Counted from the first letter of the stretch, positions 8,315 to 16,945 are shown. The stretch is 64,000 bases of DNA from an uncultured Prevotellaceae bacterium (GCA_900318335.1 ONKF01000009.1:17869-81868), one strand, 5' to 3'. Numbers and translations: made by a program. Notes: generated from the sequence alone by a model not told the origin.

Positions 8315-8970
8315 GCCAAGTATTCCGTAGTGTCGTCAATGCCGGCATCCCGCAAGGCTTGACGCCTCTCGGTGCAGGTGCCGCAGGTGCCACAATGCTT
8401 CTCGCCGCCCTTGTAACAGGAGTAGGTCTCGCTGTAGTCCAGCCCCAGGGCCGCACCGTGGCGGGCGATGTCGGCTTTGGTCAAGTCGGTATAGGGGGCA
8501 TAAACCTTAACGCCCTCGTAGGTACCCGTCATCATCGCAGTGCTCATCGCCTCGATAAAAGGTGAGCGGCAGTCGGGATAGATGGAATGGTCCCCCGCAT
8601 GATTGGCAATCATGACACGCCTCAGGCCGTTGCTCTCGGCAATGCCGCAGGCGATAGCCAGCATGATGCCGTTGCGGAAGGGCACCACCGTCGATTTCAT
8701 GTTCTCGTCATTATAGTTGCCATCGGGGATAGCGTCGGCACTCTCGAGCAAGGCGCTCTTGAAGTATTTGTGCATGAAATCCAGAGGAATTATCAGGTGC
8801 TTGATGCCCAAGCGCTTACAGTGCATGATGGCACAACGGCGCTCACGGCCGTTCTGGGTGCTACCGTAGTCAAAGGTGATAGCCAAGGCAATCTCGTCCT
8901 TGTACTCATAGAGCATGGTCGTCGAGTCCATGCCGCCAGATGTGATAATAACAGCGTCTTTCTTAGCCAT
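8311..8970 (-). CDS. queC: 7-cyano-7-deazaguanine synthase QueC
   Basis: A 219-residue ATP-dependent enzyme that turns 7-carboxy-7-deazaguanine into preQ0. The PP-loop is TSGGMDSTT (residues 10-18). The zinc site near the C-terminus is CYKGGEKHCGTCGTC. The start at 8970 (MAKKDAVIIT) places the PP-loop at the usual position and avoids overlap with queF. The gene starts 7 nt after the queF stop, so queF and queC form an operon. Confidence 0.96.
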   Translation of the reverse strand: MAKKDAVIITSGGMDSTTMLYEYKDEIALAITFDYGSTQNGRERRCAIMHCKRLGIKHLIIPLDFMHKYFKSALLESADAIPDGNYNDENMKSTVVPFRNGIMLAIACGIAESNGLRRVMIANHAGDHSIYPDCRSPFIEAMSTAMMTGTYEGVKVYAPYTDLTKADIARHGAALGLDYSETYSCYKGGEKHCGTCGTCTERRQALRDAGIDDTTEYLA

Positions 8971-8977
8971 GGTTATC

Positions 8978-9448
8978 TCAATCGTTATGGAAGTTGCTGA
9001 TAAGGCGCATGCGCACCATGTCCTGATGGTCGCTGTCGCCATAGTTGGCAAACGGCTTGATGCTGATGCCACCGCGCGGGTTGAACAGGCCGATAACCTC
9101 AAGGTACTTGGGATCCATCAACTTGACCAGGTCTTTCATGATGATATTCACACAATCCTCATGGAAGTCACCATGGTTGCGGAAACTGAACAGGTAGAGT
9201 TTCAGGCTCTTGCTCTCGACCATGCGCACGCGGGGGATATAATTGATAATGATGTGACCGAAGTCGGGCTGACCCGTCTTGGGGCACAGCGAGGTGAACT
9301 CGGGACAATCGAGCGTCACCACATATTCATTCTCGGGGTGCTTGTTCTCGAAGGTCTCAAGCACGTCGGGACGGTAGTCAAACTCATATTGCGTGCCCTG
9401 GTTGCCCAACAGGGTCACGCCCTCGAGTTCTTTATCACTTCTTGACAT
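8978..9448 (-). CDS. queF: NADPH-dependent 7-cyano-7-deazaguanine reductase QueF (type I)
   Basis: A 156-residue enzyme that reduces preQ0 to preQ1, the base inserted into tRNA. The catalytic C55 and D62 ([12 protein letters not shown]) fall at the positions known for the short type I enzymes. The QueF motif [20 protein letters not shown] follows. The start MSRSDKEL at 9448 gives the typical length; an in-frame extension upstream crosses the promoter. It is first in an operon with queC. Confidence 0.96.
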   Translation of the reverse strand: MSRSDKELEGVTLLGNQGTQYEFDYRPDVLETFENKHPENEYVVTLDCPEFTSLCPKTGQPDFGHIIINYIPRVRMVESKSLKLYLFSFRNHGDFHEDCVNIIMKDLVKLMDPKYLEVIGLFNPRGGISIKPFANYGDSDHQDMVRMRLISNFHND

Positions 9449-9479
9449 AAATCTACTGTTTTTTACGTTATTAGGACTG

Positions 9480-9487
9480 CAAAGGTA
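9480..9487 (-). promoter_or_regulatory. -7 box upstream of queF-queC
   Basis: TACCTTTG on the minus strand, 31 nt before the queF ATG. The -33 element is not clear. Confidence 0.5.
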
Positions 9488-9529
9488 GTAAAAAAAACGC
9501 ACTCACGAGCCATCTTATGAACGCCAGGC

Positions 9530-10237
9530 TCACTTGAGCAGCAAGTCGAGGGCAAATCGGGCTGCCTCATTGCCCTGTGGCTGCAACCGGTCGAGGCTCT
9601 GTAATCCCGCCAGTCGCACTTGCTCGTCAATGTCATCACTGCAGTTGGTGAGCAGGTGACGGCTGTAAGCGACGGTGAACTCGGGATGCCCCTGGAAAGT
9701 GATGACCTGGGTGCCCATCCTGAATGACTCGTTCTCGCAGAAGTCGCTGATGGCGCAACGCGTGGCACCCTGTGGGAGCCTCATCACCTGGTCATGATGG
9801 CTATAGAGCAGGTGCATCTTTCCTTGTGGGAAATAGGGTTTCATCTCATCGTCAAGGACACGTGAAGCCCTGATTCCGGTTCCGAAGCCGCCATCATACT
9901 TACTCACTTCTCCGCCCAATGCCCGTGCAATCAACTGATGCCCAAAGCACACGCCCATCATTTTCGCTCCACGGCTATAGGCTTTTTCAATCCACTGCAT
10001 CAGAGCCACAATCCAAGGCTTGTCATCATAAGCCGAATCGAGGCTGCCTGGAATGATGTAAAGTTCTCCGCTATTGATTTCGGCAGGCAATTCCCCTTGC
10101 CACGACTGGAAAACACGATAGCTTGCCTGCTCGCCGACTGCAGCGAACAAATCAAAAAACAAGGACTCGTAATTGGGGATAAACGACGGCAGGCGCCCCG
10201 GGAATGTGTCACACAACAATATGTTGATGCGGGTCAT
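9530..10237 (-). CDS. Class I glutamine amidotransferase-like protein
   Basis: A 235-residue protein with the complete glutaminase triad of class I amidotransferases: C97 in GVCFGHQ, and H184 and E186 in FQGHPEF. It resembles the GMP-synthase-like free-standing amidotransferases. Some members act on glutamyl conjugates rather than supplying ammonia, so the substrate is open. Its ATG overlaps the stop of the HD gene (ATGA), so the two are translationally coupled. Confidence 0.85.
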   Translation of the reverse strand: MTRINILLCDTFPGRLPSFIPNYESLFFDLFAAVGEQASYRVFQSWQGELPAEINSGELYIIPGSLDSAYDDKPWIVALMQWIEKAYSRGAKMMGVCFGHQLIARALGGEVSKYDGGFGTGIRASRVLDDEMKPYFPQGKMHLLYSHHDQVMRLPQGATRCAISDFCENESFRMGTQVITFQGHPEFTVAYSRHLLTNCSDDIDEQVRLAGLQSLDRLQPQGNEAARFALDLLLK

Positions 10238-10866
10238 AATTCGTCGATTTCCTCACCGGTGCGCTCCATGATGCTGGCAGCCAGACCGTCGGCAGTCTGG
10301 ATGATGGTCACAAGGGGATAAAGCTTGCGGGCCGCGTCATAGTTGCGCACGTCCTCATAGCTGTTCTGGTTCACGCCCCATGCGCCCATGTGCCAGCGGA
10401 TGGCCAGCATCTCGTCATCATTGAGAGCCAGTCCACTGCACAGCAGCAGCGTGAGCGATTTCTCGCCATGACCCATCGGGAAACTCTTGTAGGTGATTTT
10501 ATAGCCCTCGGCATCTTCCCAAATGCCAAGCGCGTTCTTGCGTTTCTTGACCGAGCGCTTGTAGATGTCACACTTGCACACGTCGTGCAACAGGCTGGCC
10601 AGGATGATGCTGTCGCGCTTCACCTCATGCTCCAGGCTGGGTTCAATAGCCTTCATCGCTTCCCACACGGCAAGCGCGGCCTTACATGTATTGAGCGAGT
10701 GCTTAGCCAAGCCGCCCTCGGTATTCAGGTGGTGTCCTGCCGAAGCCGGGGCAGTGAAAAATCCCCACTCCTCCAGATCACCTATCACGTCCTCGAGACC
10801 GTCACGCCCTGTCGAACGCAACAACTCGAGTATTTCTTCTTTACAATCCTTATTACTGGTTTTCAT
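10234..10866 (-). CDS. HD-domain phosphohydrolase-like protein
   Basis: A 210-residue soluble protein. H56 (GLAKHSLNT), H94-D95 (SLLHDVCK) and later HGEKS, IRWHMG and a C-terminal QTADGLA make a plausible HD metal site. HD proteins hydrolyse phosphate esters of nucleotides or other small molecules; the substrate cannot be told. The start at 10866 is preferred because upstream in-frame codons lie in a dispersed repeat and in the preceding gene. It is coupled to the amidotransferase downstream. Confidence 0.75.
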   Translation of the reverse strand: MKTSNKDCKEEILELLRSTGRDGLEDVIGDLEEWGFFTAPASAGHHLNTEGGLAKHSLNTCKAALAVWEAMKAIEPSLEHEVKRDSIILASLLHDVCKCDIYKRSVKKRKNALGIWEDAEGYKITYKSFPMGHGEKSLTLLLCSGLALNDDEMLAIRWHMGAWGVNQNSYEDVRNYDAARKLYPLVTIIQTADGLAASIMERTGEEIDEL

Positions 10867-10871
10867 ATTAA

Positions 10872-10915
10872 CTCGCTTTGCTCGTAGTTTAAAGTTTAAA
10901 GAAGCATCCGCCCCC
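10872..10915 (-). repeat. Dispersed intergenic repeat, copy C
   Basis: On the minus strand GCGGATGCTTCTTTAAAC, TTTAAACT, then ACGAGCAAAGCGAG. It fills nearly the whole spacer between the mlaF-like stop and the HD gene start. The order of elements matches copy B. Confidence 0.6.
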
Positions 10916-11716
10916 TCATTTCTTATCCCTCGAAGGCTTATATCCGTGTTCACGGCGGTACTTGCGGACATCGCGGAACAGGTCGGTGGCGTACACAAAA
11001 TTGTTCAGGTCGTCGTTGTCCACGTCATAAATCTCGTCCTTAGTGCCAATCCAGCCCACATGGCCCTTGTTGATAAACACGATATTCTCGCCGATTCCCA
11101 TCACCGAGTTCATATCATGGGTATTGATGATGGTCGTGATGCCAAACTCGTGGGTGATATCGCTCAGCAACTCATCAATCACGATCGAGGTTTTGGGGTC
11201 GAGGCCCGAGTTGGGCTCATCACAGAACAGGTACTTGGGATTCAACGCGATGGCACGTGCGATGGCACAACGCTTCTGCATACCTCCCGACAATTCGCTG
11301 GGATACTTGTTCTCACTACCCGTGAGGTTCACGCGGTCGATACAGAATTGGGCTCGATCCTTTATCTCGCCTGCACTCATCTGGCTGAACATGATTAACG
11401 GGAACATCACATTACCCATCACCGTCTCGCTGTCAAACAGGGCACTGCCCTGGAACAGCATACCGATTTCCTTGCGCAGTTCCTTGCGCTGCTTGCGGTC
11501 CATCTTGGTAATGTCACGGTTATCGTATAGGATTTCGCCCTGATCGGGGTCAAACAGGCCCACGATATTCTTAATCAGCACCGTCTTGCCCGAACCCGAC
11601 TGGCCGATGATGAGGTTGGTCTTGCCGTCATAGAGCTTGGCATTGATGTCAAACAACACCTGGCGCGGACCTGTCTCTTCCTTGAATGTCTTGGATAAAT
11701 GCTTAACTTCAATCAT
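10916..11716 (-). CDS. MlaF-like ABC transporter ATP-binding protein
   Basis: A 266-residue cytoplasmic ATPase. It has Walker A IGQSGSGKT (residues about 38-46), the signature ELSGGMQKRCAIARA, and Walker B YLFCDEPNSGLDP. The long first domain and the MlaE partner directly upstream (4 nt away) identify the MCE/Mla type of importer-exporter, which moves phospholipids or other lipids between membranes. No MlaD (MCE domain) gene is next to it. Confidence 0.9.
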   Translation of the reverse strand: MIEVKHLSKTFKEETGPRQVLFDINAKLYDGKTNLIIGQSGSGKTVLIKNIVGLFDPDQGEILYDNRDITKMDRKQRKELRKEIGMLFQGSALFDSETVMGNVMFPLIMFSQMSAGEIKDRAQFCIDRVNLTGSENKYPSELSGGMQKRCAIARAIALNPKYLFCDEPNSGLDPKTSIVIDELLSDITHEFGITTIINTHDMNSVMGIGENIVFINKGHVGWIGTKDEIYDVDNDDLNNFVYATDLFRDVRKYRREHGYKPSRDKK

Positions 11717-11720
11717 GATG

Positions 11721-12467
11721 TCACAGTAATAACAGGGTTAAAATGACGTCGGCCACAAGAATCATGATGTTGCTGACAACTACAGTATCGGTACTGGCCT
11801 TGCCCACCTCGACCGAGCCACCCTGTACCGCGTAGCCATAGTAGCAGGCAATGGTGGACATCAGGAAAGCGAATACCAGCGACTTGATTAACGCGAACCA
11901 CACATACCACTCAATAAACAATGACTGGATGCCAAACAGATACGTGTCCGGTTCGACTATCCCCGTGATGACACAGATGAGCCAGCCGCCAAACAAGCTC
12001 GTCGCCATACAGATGACAACCAGGAACGGCAGGATGGTAATCAGGGCAAGGATCTTGGGCAGTGCCAGGAAATTGGCGCTGTTGATACCCATGATATCGA
12101 GGGCGTCAATCTGTTCGGTAGCCCTCATGGTACCTATCTCGCTGGCGATGTTTGAACCTATCTTGCCCGACAGGATCAGGCACAGGATGGTGGATGAGAA
12201 CTCCAGCAGGATAATCTCGCGGGTTGTCAAGCCCACCGTATAGCGGGGCAACAACGGGTTGGAGATATTCAGCTTAATCAGGATGGTACACAATGAGCCG
12301 ATGAACAGCGACACAATGATAATCAACGGTATCGAGTCAATACCCAGTTTGCCTATTTCATCGAGGTAGCGTTTGAAGAAAACCTTCCACTTGTCAGGGA
12401 TGGCCATGACCCTCCACATGAACATGCAGTAGTCTCCAAACTTATCGAGCATTTTAGTCAAAAACAT
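11721..12467 (-). CDS. MlaE-like ABC transporter permease
   Basis: A 248-residue inner-membrane protein with 5-6 hydrophobic helices. The family hallmark GSNIASEIGTMRATEQIDAL lies in the middle. It forms the membrane part of an Mla/MCE lipid transporter with the ATPase encoded 4 nt downstream. A -7 box is visible upstream at 12491-12498. Confidence 0.9.
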   Translation of the reverse strand: MFLTKMLDKFGDYCMFMWRVMAIPDKWKVFFKRYLDEIGKLGIDSIPLIIIVSLFIGSLCTILIKLNISNPLLPRYTVGLTTREIILLEFSSTILCLILSGKIGSNIASEIGTMRATEQIDALDIMGINSANFLALPKILALITILPFLVVICMATSLFGGWLICVITGIVEPDTYLFGIQSLFIEWYVWFALIKSLVFAFLMSTIACYYGYAVQGGSVEVGKASTDTVVVSNIMILVADVILTLLLL

Positions 12468-12490
12468 ATCTTTCGTAATATTACAACCTG

Positions 12491-12518
12491 CAAAAATACA
12501 AAAAATAGTGCAAGTCGA
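12491..12518 (-). promoter_or_regulatory. Promoter of the mlaE-mlaF operon with a TCGACTTGCAC element
   Basis: TATTTTTG (12498-12491) is preceded, 9 nt upstream, by TCGACTTGCAC (12518-12508). The same element stands at nearly the same distance before the promoters at 21506 and 27622. Confidence 0.55.
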
Positions 12519-12593
12519 GCACAGATTCCACTAAAACTTGTTTTTTGATTGGTGGCAGCGAGTGCACACACATGGGAAAAGACGGGAAACGGA

Positions 12594-13166
12594 CTATAGC
12601 AGGGCGCTCTCGTCGATGAGATTGTTGAGCATGGCATAGACGGTAAGGCCGGCCACACTCTTGATACCCGTCTTGCGGGTGATGTTCTTGCGGTGGCTGA
12701 TCACAGTGTGGATACTCACGTTGAGTGCTTCGGCCACCTCCTTATTGGTCTTGCCTTGGGCCAGCTGAATCAGGACGGCAGTCTCGCGCTTAGTGAGCTC
12801 ATAGTTGTTCTGATTGTGCTGCTCGGCAACGGGTGATGCCTGGGCAAGGGTCTCAATAATGACTGTGCGGCCGTCACGTATCTCTACCACGCCGTCATAC
12901 CCCTTGAGCACCTCTCGCTCGACATACTGGTAGACCAGCGCCACGACGGCCACATGATACTCGCTACGCAACGACGACACGCTCTTGTTGAGCAACGTCG
13001 GGTTGATCAGCACGACATCTGGATGCGTGGCGATGATACGTTCCTCGATATGGTCGGCGCTCACTTCGGGCTCCAGGAGCTTGAAGCGCGACTGGCTCTC
13101 GAGGATGGTTTTCAGCCCTTCGACGATCACCTCCGACGGTTCAACGATGAGTAAACGCTGTTTCAT
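12594..13166 (-). CDS. LuxR-type regulator with degenerate receiver domain
   Basis: A 190-residue DNA-binding protein. The C-terminal GerE/LuxR helix-turn-helix is intact (LTKRETAVLIQLAQGKTNKE, then VSIHTVISHRKN). The N-terminal receiver-like domain has lost the key residues: the acidic pair is E9-P10, and the phospho-acceptor position is N55 (VVLINP instead of VLLDxxMP). It is therefore unlikely to be phosphorylated. The ATG overlaps the stop of the hemerythrin gene (ATGA), which suggests that the regulator works with that protein as its sensor. A role in oxygen or nitric oxide stress is inference. Confidence 0.85.
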   Translation of the reverse strand: MKQRLLIVEPSEVIVEGLKTILESQSRFKLLEPEVSADHIEERIIATHPDVVLINPTLLNKSVSSLRSEYHVAVVALVYQYVEREVLKGYDGVVEIRDGRTVIIETLAQASPVAEQHNQNNYELTKRETAVLIQLAQGKTNKEVAEALNVSIHTVISHRKNITRKTGIKSVAGLTVYAMLNNLIDESALL

Positions 13167-13867
13167 GACAGAATGGCTTTTTCGAGGTGATGTACCAGCG
13201 GCACCATGATTTTTTCCTCAATAAAGGTATGCTTCTTGAGATCCTCGCTCAATCTCAAGATATCGTAAACCACATCCAGCACGTTGTCGTCATCGACTTG
13301 GGGAGGCAGGTACTTGAAGACAATGTTCAGCAAGTCATCAAGCTTGCCCTCGATATCACTGTGTGTCTGCAGGAATTCGTTGATGCCGTAGGTCTTGTCA
13401 CGCTCACCGGCCATGAGGGCACGGATGTGAGGAAACACGTCAAGCTCCTCATGCAGGAAATGGGCCTCGACCTCTTGCTTATACTGATTAAAGAAGCTGA
13501 TGAACACCTTGCCGATGGGACCATTCAGTTCCTGAGCAATGGAATCCAAGTGGCGCTCGATGTGAGGCAGTCGCTTCTCGACATAGTACTTGTGCGACTT
13601 CTCGAGATAGGGCACGAGACCTGTCATGTCGGTACCCAGGATTGTCGCTGTCGAGGGCACATAGTTGTTGAAGGTATAGACGTTGCAGATGAGCAGGAAG
13701 AATGAGGTATCCACTCCACTGGCCTCACACACGTCGGCAATGGAACGGTCACCGAAGCCCAACGAGATACCTAACCGGGTAAGTAACGAGAGTAATGACG
13801 GATGAGCGGTAATCAGGTCGCTCAGGCGGCTCTCACTCGAGAAAAGCCGAGACTTGAAATCTTTCAT
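13163..13867 (-). CDS. Hemerythrin-domain protein (RIC/ScdA-like)
   Basis: A 234-residue cytoplasmic protein. An N-terminal ScdA-like helical domain (residues about 15-60, HPSLLSLLTRLGISLGFGDR) lacks the CC pair found in many relatives. A hemerythrin four-helix bundle follows, with candidate di-iron ligands H92, H136/H139-E140, H169, H213 and E217. Relatives bind oxygen or NO, or repair iron-sulfur clusters. Here the coupling to a LuxR regulator suggests a sensor role. The start at 13867 is chosen because the promoter at 13899-13930 excludes longer forms. Confidence 0.85.
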   Translation of the reverse strand: MKDFKSRLFSSESRLSDLITAHPSLLSLLTRLGISLGFGDRSIADVCEASGVDTSFFLLICNVYTFNNYVPSTATILGTDMTGLVPYLEKSHKYYVEKRLPHIERHLDSIAQELNGPIGKVFISFFNQYKQEVEAHFLHEELDVFPHIRALMAGERDKTYGINEFLQTHSDIEGKLDDLLNIVFKYLPPQVDDDNVLDVVYDILRLSEDLKKHTFIEEKIMVPLVHHLEKAILS

Positions 13868-13898
13868 TGACTGTTTACTATTTTTAATTTCAGGGGAA

Positions 13899-13930
13899 CA
13901 AAGGTAGCAATAATTCTCCACTCCCACAAA
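13899..13930 (-). promoter_or_regulatory. Promoter of the hemerythrin-regulator operon
   Basis: On the minus strand TTTG (13930-13927), exactly 20 nt, TACCTTTG (13906-13899). The start codon is 31 nt downstream. Confidence 0.75.
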
Positions 13931-15676
13931 TCATTTCCACAACCCACCGTAAATCATACGCTCGCTGATGTCCCATGCCCGCCGCTGGTGCGGGGTCAAG
14001 GCGGTACTGTCGCCAATGACCGACATATTGCGCGGAAATATCGTACCCTTCACGGGATAGCGCAGGATACTGTGGCCCAGCCCTTTCCAGAAATAGGCAT
14101 TAGCGCCCATCACATCGAGCAACGTGGGAAAAACGTCCACCTGGCCGATAACGGGCTCATATCGGAGCGTGGTGTCACACCCGGCGACAATCAAGGGAAT
14201 GCCCCAGTCATCGGGGGTGGCTATGCTGTCATGGCGCCCCTCGACGCGATTGAGATAGACCTGGGTGTGGTCGCTCACGATAGCCACCACGGTGTTACGT
14301 GACAGCCCCAACCGATGCAGGTCATCCATCAAGGCTCCGATACAACTGTCGGTCAGGTTCACACAATTCAGGTAACCACGGGCCTCGGCATTAAGGGTGT
14401 CGCTTGAGGTAATCCAAGAGCGGCGCACCTTGTCCTCGGGATAAGGGGTGTGCATGGTCATAGTCACCATCTCGAGGAAGAAGGGCTGACGCAACTGGGG
14501 AATCAATCGGGCCGCAAAATCGGTCAAGGCCGCGTCATCCACATTGCCATGGCGGGCAAAGGCCCCGTCGGCCATCAGGTGTTCGCGGGTATAAAGGGTG
14601 TCAAACCCGTATGTTCTCGACGTGACATTCTGGTTCCAGTTGACGCCAGGAGTGCAGATGATCTCACGGCAGTCATAGCCCTCAAGAGCCGCCGCCAGTG
14701 ACGGGTAACGGGCATCGCCCCAATTAACGGCGACAGCACCATCGCGTAATGGCAAGAGCCCTGTATTGTATATGAAATGGGCATCGCTGGAATGACCATG
14801 ACTGGTCTGGAACATGACATGAGGGGCATAGATGACACTGTCATTGGCAATCAAACGGTTGAGCACAGGAGTCACTTCACGGCCTTCAACGGTCATGCCG
14901 ATGGGCCACGTGTGCAAAGACTCGACAATAACCAGAATCAAGTTGCGACCAGTTGTGCTGCAATAGCGGTTATCGGTGTACCGCGGGCAGTCCTCATCGA
15001 GGAACCGCTGAATCTCAGCCCGTTCCTCGTTGCTCAAGTCATGGCTCTTGAAAGCATCATGCAACGTGAACACGCCATAGGGTATCAAGCCATTTTGGGC
15101 AAAATAGCGGCAATTACCGAAGTTGTGCAGGAAACGTGTCTTGTAATCCTCACCAATTTTGACATAACCCAAGAGAGCGAACGCGGCACATGCCAGCAAT
15201 GTGTAGCCAAACCGCTTGAAGGCTATTTTATTCTCATGGGCACGGCGGGCCAACAAGCCGACTACAATCAGCAAGAGATAGGGCACCAGGATGAGTAAAT
15301 CCTGCCAGCGCAACAGGGCCAGAGTGCTTGATGCCAAAGTGGAATTGACATTCTGGGTCAAGGTCAGGCTGCGCCAGGGCATCAGGTCGTCATAGGCGCG
15401 GCAGTAGCACGTCTGCATCAAGCACCAGATGGTGAGCAGTGTCAATGGTATCCACACCAACCAGCGCCAACGCCGCCTCAACAGCCAGTAGGGAGACAAG
15501 AGCAAGAGGGCATTGGCTACCGAAATGGCTACCACATGCCACTCGCTGAACAGCCGCCCCACCCCACCCAACTGGGTATCGAGGGCAACGATAAAGCACT
15601 GCCATGCGGCCACGGCAACACACAACATGAAAAACAGCGTGCCGTATCGCTCAATATGTACGTCCCATTTCTTCAC
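13931..15676 (-). CDS. LTA-synthase-like membrane phosphatase/sulfatase-fold enzyme
   Basis: A 581-residue protein with about five N-terminal membrane helices, then a periplasmic alkaline-phosphatase-superfamily domain. Visible motifs are NLILVIVESLHTWPIG, the putative nucleophile region FQTSHGHSSDAHF, and VAIVSDHTQVYLN with the metal-binding DH. Such enzymes transfer phosphoglycerol or phosphoethanolamine to glycolipids or periplasmic glucans. Gram-negative members are not LTA synthases in the strict sense, and the acceptor is unknown here. Confidence 0.85.
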   Translation of the reverse strand: MKKWDVHIERYGTLFFMLCVAVAAWQCFIVALDTQLGGVGRLFSEWHVVAISVANALLLLSPYWLLRRRWRWLVWIPLTLLTIWCLMQTCYCRAYDDLMPWRSLTLTQNVNSTLASSTLALLRWQDLLILVPYLLLIVVGLLARRAHENKIAFKRFGYTLLACAAFALLGYVKIGEDYKTRFLHNFGNCRYFAQNGLIPYGVFTLHDAFKSHDLSNEERAEIQRFLDEDCPRYTDNRYCSTTGRNLILVIVESLHTWPIGMTVEGREVTPVLNRLIANDSVIYAPHVMFQTSHGHSSDAHFIYNTGLLPLRDGAVAVNWGDARYPSLAAALEGYDCREIICTPGVNWNQNVTSRTYGFDTLYTREHLMADGAFARHGNVDDAALTDFAARLIPQLRQPFFLEMVTMTMHTPYPEDKVRRSWITSSDTLNAEARGYLNCVNLTDSCIGALMDDLHRLGLSRNTVVAIVSDHTQVYLNRVEGRHDSIATPDDWGIPLIVAGCDTTLRYEPVIGQVDVFPTLLDVMGANAYFWKGLGHSILRYPVKGTIFPRNMSVIGDSTALTPHQRRAWDISERMIYGGLWK

Positions 15677-15731
15677 TGTCTTTCAATAAGGGTTGGTTAT
15701 CGGTTGAATCTGATACCGGCGGAACTGAAAT

Positions 15732-16169
15732 TTACAGGCGCTTGATAATATGGGAAACCACGCCCCACACCTGGAAATTGCTCTCGTCGCTGACCTTCAG
15801 CTCGGGGAACTTGGCATTGGCTGGAGTCAAGTAGACGCCATCATCACGCACACTCAGGCGCTTGACGGTGAAATCACCGTCCACAAAGCAGACGGCAATA
15901 TTCCCGTCATGAGGCGTGAGCGAGCGGTCGATAATCAACAGGTCGCCCTCGTTGATTCCCGCATCCACCATCGAGTTTCCTATCACGCGCGCACAGAAGG
16001 TGGCGGCAGGATTGGTGATAAGCGCACGGTTCAGGTCGATACTGTCGGCATATTCTCCCTGGGCGGGGCTGGGGAAACCAGCCTGCACACGAGACTCAAA
16101 GAACTGCAATCCGGCAGTCTGTTCTTCTACAACAGGCTTAACCTCTGTTATTTTGGTTTCGTCTTGCAT
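15732..16169 (-). CDS. umuD: UmuD-like S24 autoprotease (translesion polymerase subunit)
   Basis: A 145-residue LexA/UmuD-type protein without a DNA-binding domain. The cleavage site is A30-G31 (VQAGFPSP), and the catalytic dyad is S66 (GNSM) and K103 (TVKRL). After SOS-induced self-cleavage, UmuD binds UmuC to form polymerase V. No umuC is adjacent: the next gene is the LTA-synthase-like one. The gene starts one base after the stop of the MBL hydrolase gene (TGAGATG), so it is read as part of that operon. Confidence 0.85.
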   Translation of the reverse strand: MQDETKITEVKPVVEEQTAGLQFFESRVQAGFPSPAQGEYADSIDLNRALITNPAATFCARVIGNSMVDAGINEGDLLIIDRSLTPHDGNIAVCFVDGDFTVKRLSVRDDGVYLTPANAKFPELKVSDESNFQVWGVVSHIIKRL

Positions 16170-16170
16170 C

Positions 16171-16938
16171 TCACACTTTTACTATCAGTCCATCGTAAGC
16201 CAGTTCCACTCCTGGCGGCAGACGCCGGGGAGAATCGGCATGAAATCCCATGCCGTCACTCATGTGAATGAGGTAAGCGCGGCCAGGCTTTACACGGTTG
16301 ATGATGTCGAGCGTCTCGTCCAGGCACATGTGTGACAGGTGCTCCTCTATCCTCAACGAGTTGATGACAAGCAGAGGCACACCCTTGAGGCGCTCCACCA
16401 CGTCATCGCCAATGACCTTAGCATCGGTGATATAGGCCAGCGGGCCGATACGAAAGCCATAGATGGGCAACTTATAGTGCATCACAGGGAGAGGCTCCAC
16501 ACGCACGCCCTCGACCAGAAATGGCTTGTCGTCGATGATATGCTCCTCAAATTGAGCCACTCCAGGATAAGGATTTGTGGCAAAGCAATAAGGGATGCGC
16601 TTGTGCAGGTTATCCAGCACATCGGCACGGGCATAAACCGGGAACGGACGCTCAAAGCAATAAGTCCTGAGGTCATCCAAGCCGGCCACATGGTCATAGT
16701 GGATGTGGGTCAACAGGACAGCATCCAGGTTGTCATCGCTGGCACGGAGCATCTGGGTACGGAAATCCGGGCCGCAATCGATGAGAATCCTCGCACCCTG
16801 ATAACGGACGATGGCCGAGGTGCGCAATCGATGGTCACGGGGGTCATTACTATAGCACACGGGACACTTGCACCGCAGCATGGGCACACCTGTTGATGTC
16901 CCGGTCCCAAGGAATTCTATTTCTAATGTAGTCAGCAT
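16171..16938 (-). CDS. MBL-fold metal-dependent hydrolase (PhnP-like)
   Basis: A 255-residue enzyme with metal-binding LTHIHYDHVAGLDD (HxHxDH). It opens with LEIEFLGTGTSTGVP and a cysteine cluster (LRCKCPVCYS) seen in PhnP-type phosphodiesterases. Likely substrates are cyclic nucleotides or cyclic phosphosugars. The start at 16938 lies 7 nt after the previous stop; longer frames would run into that gene. Confidence 0.85.
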   Translation of the reverse strand: MLTTLEIEFLGTGTSTGVPMLRCKCPVCYSNDPRDHRLRTSAIVRYQGARILIDCGPDFRTQMLRASDDNLDAVLLTHIHYDHVAGLDDLRTYCFERPFPVYARADVLDNLHKRIPYCFATNPYPGVAQFEEHIIDDKPFLVEGVRVEPLPVMHYKLPIYGFRIGPLAYITDAKVIGDDVVERLKGVPLLVINSLRIEEHLSHMCLDETLDIINRVKPGRAYLIHMSDGMGFHADSPRRLPPGVELAYDGLIVKV

Positions 16939-16945
16939 AACTAAG

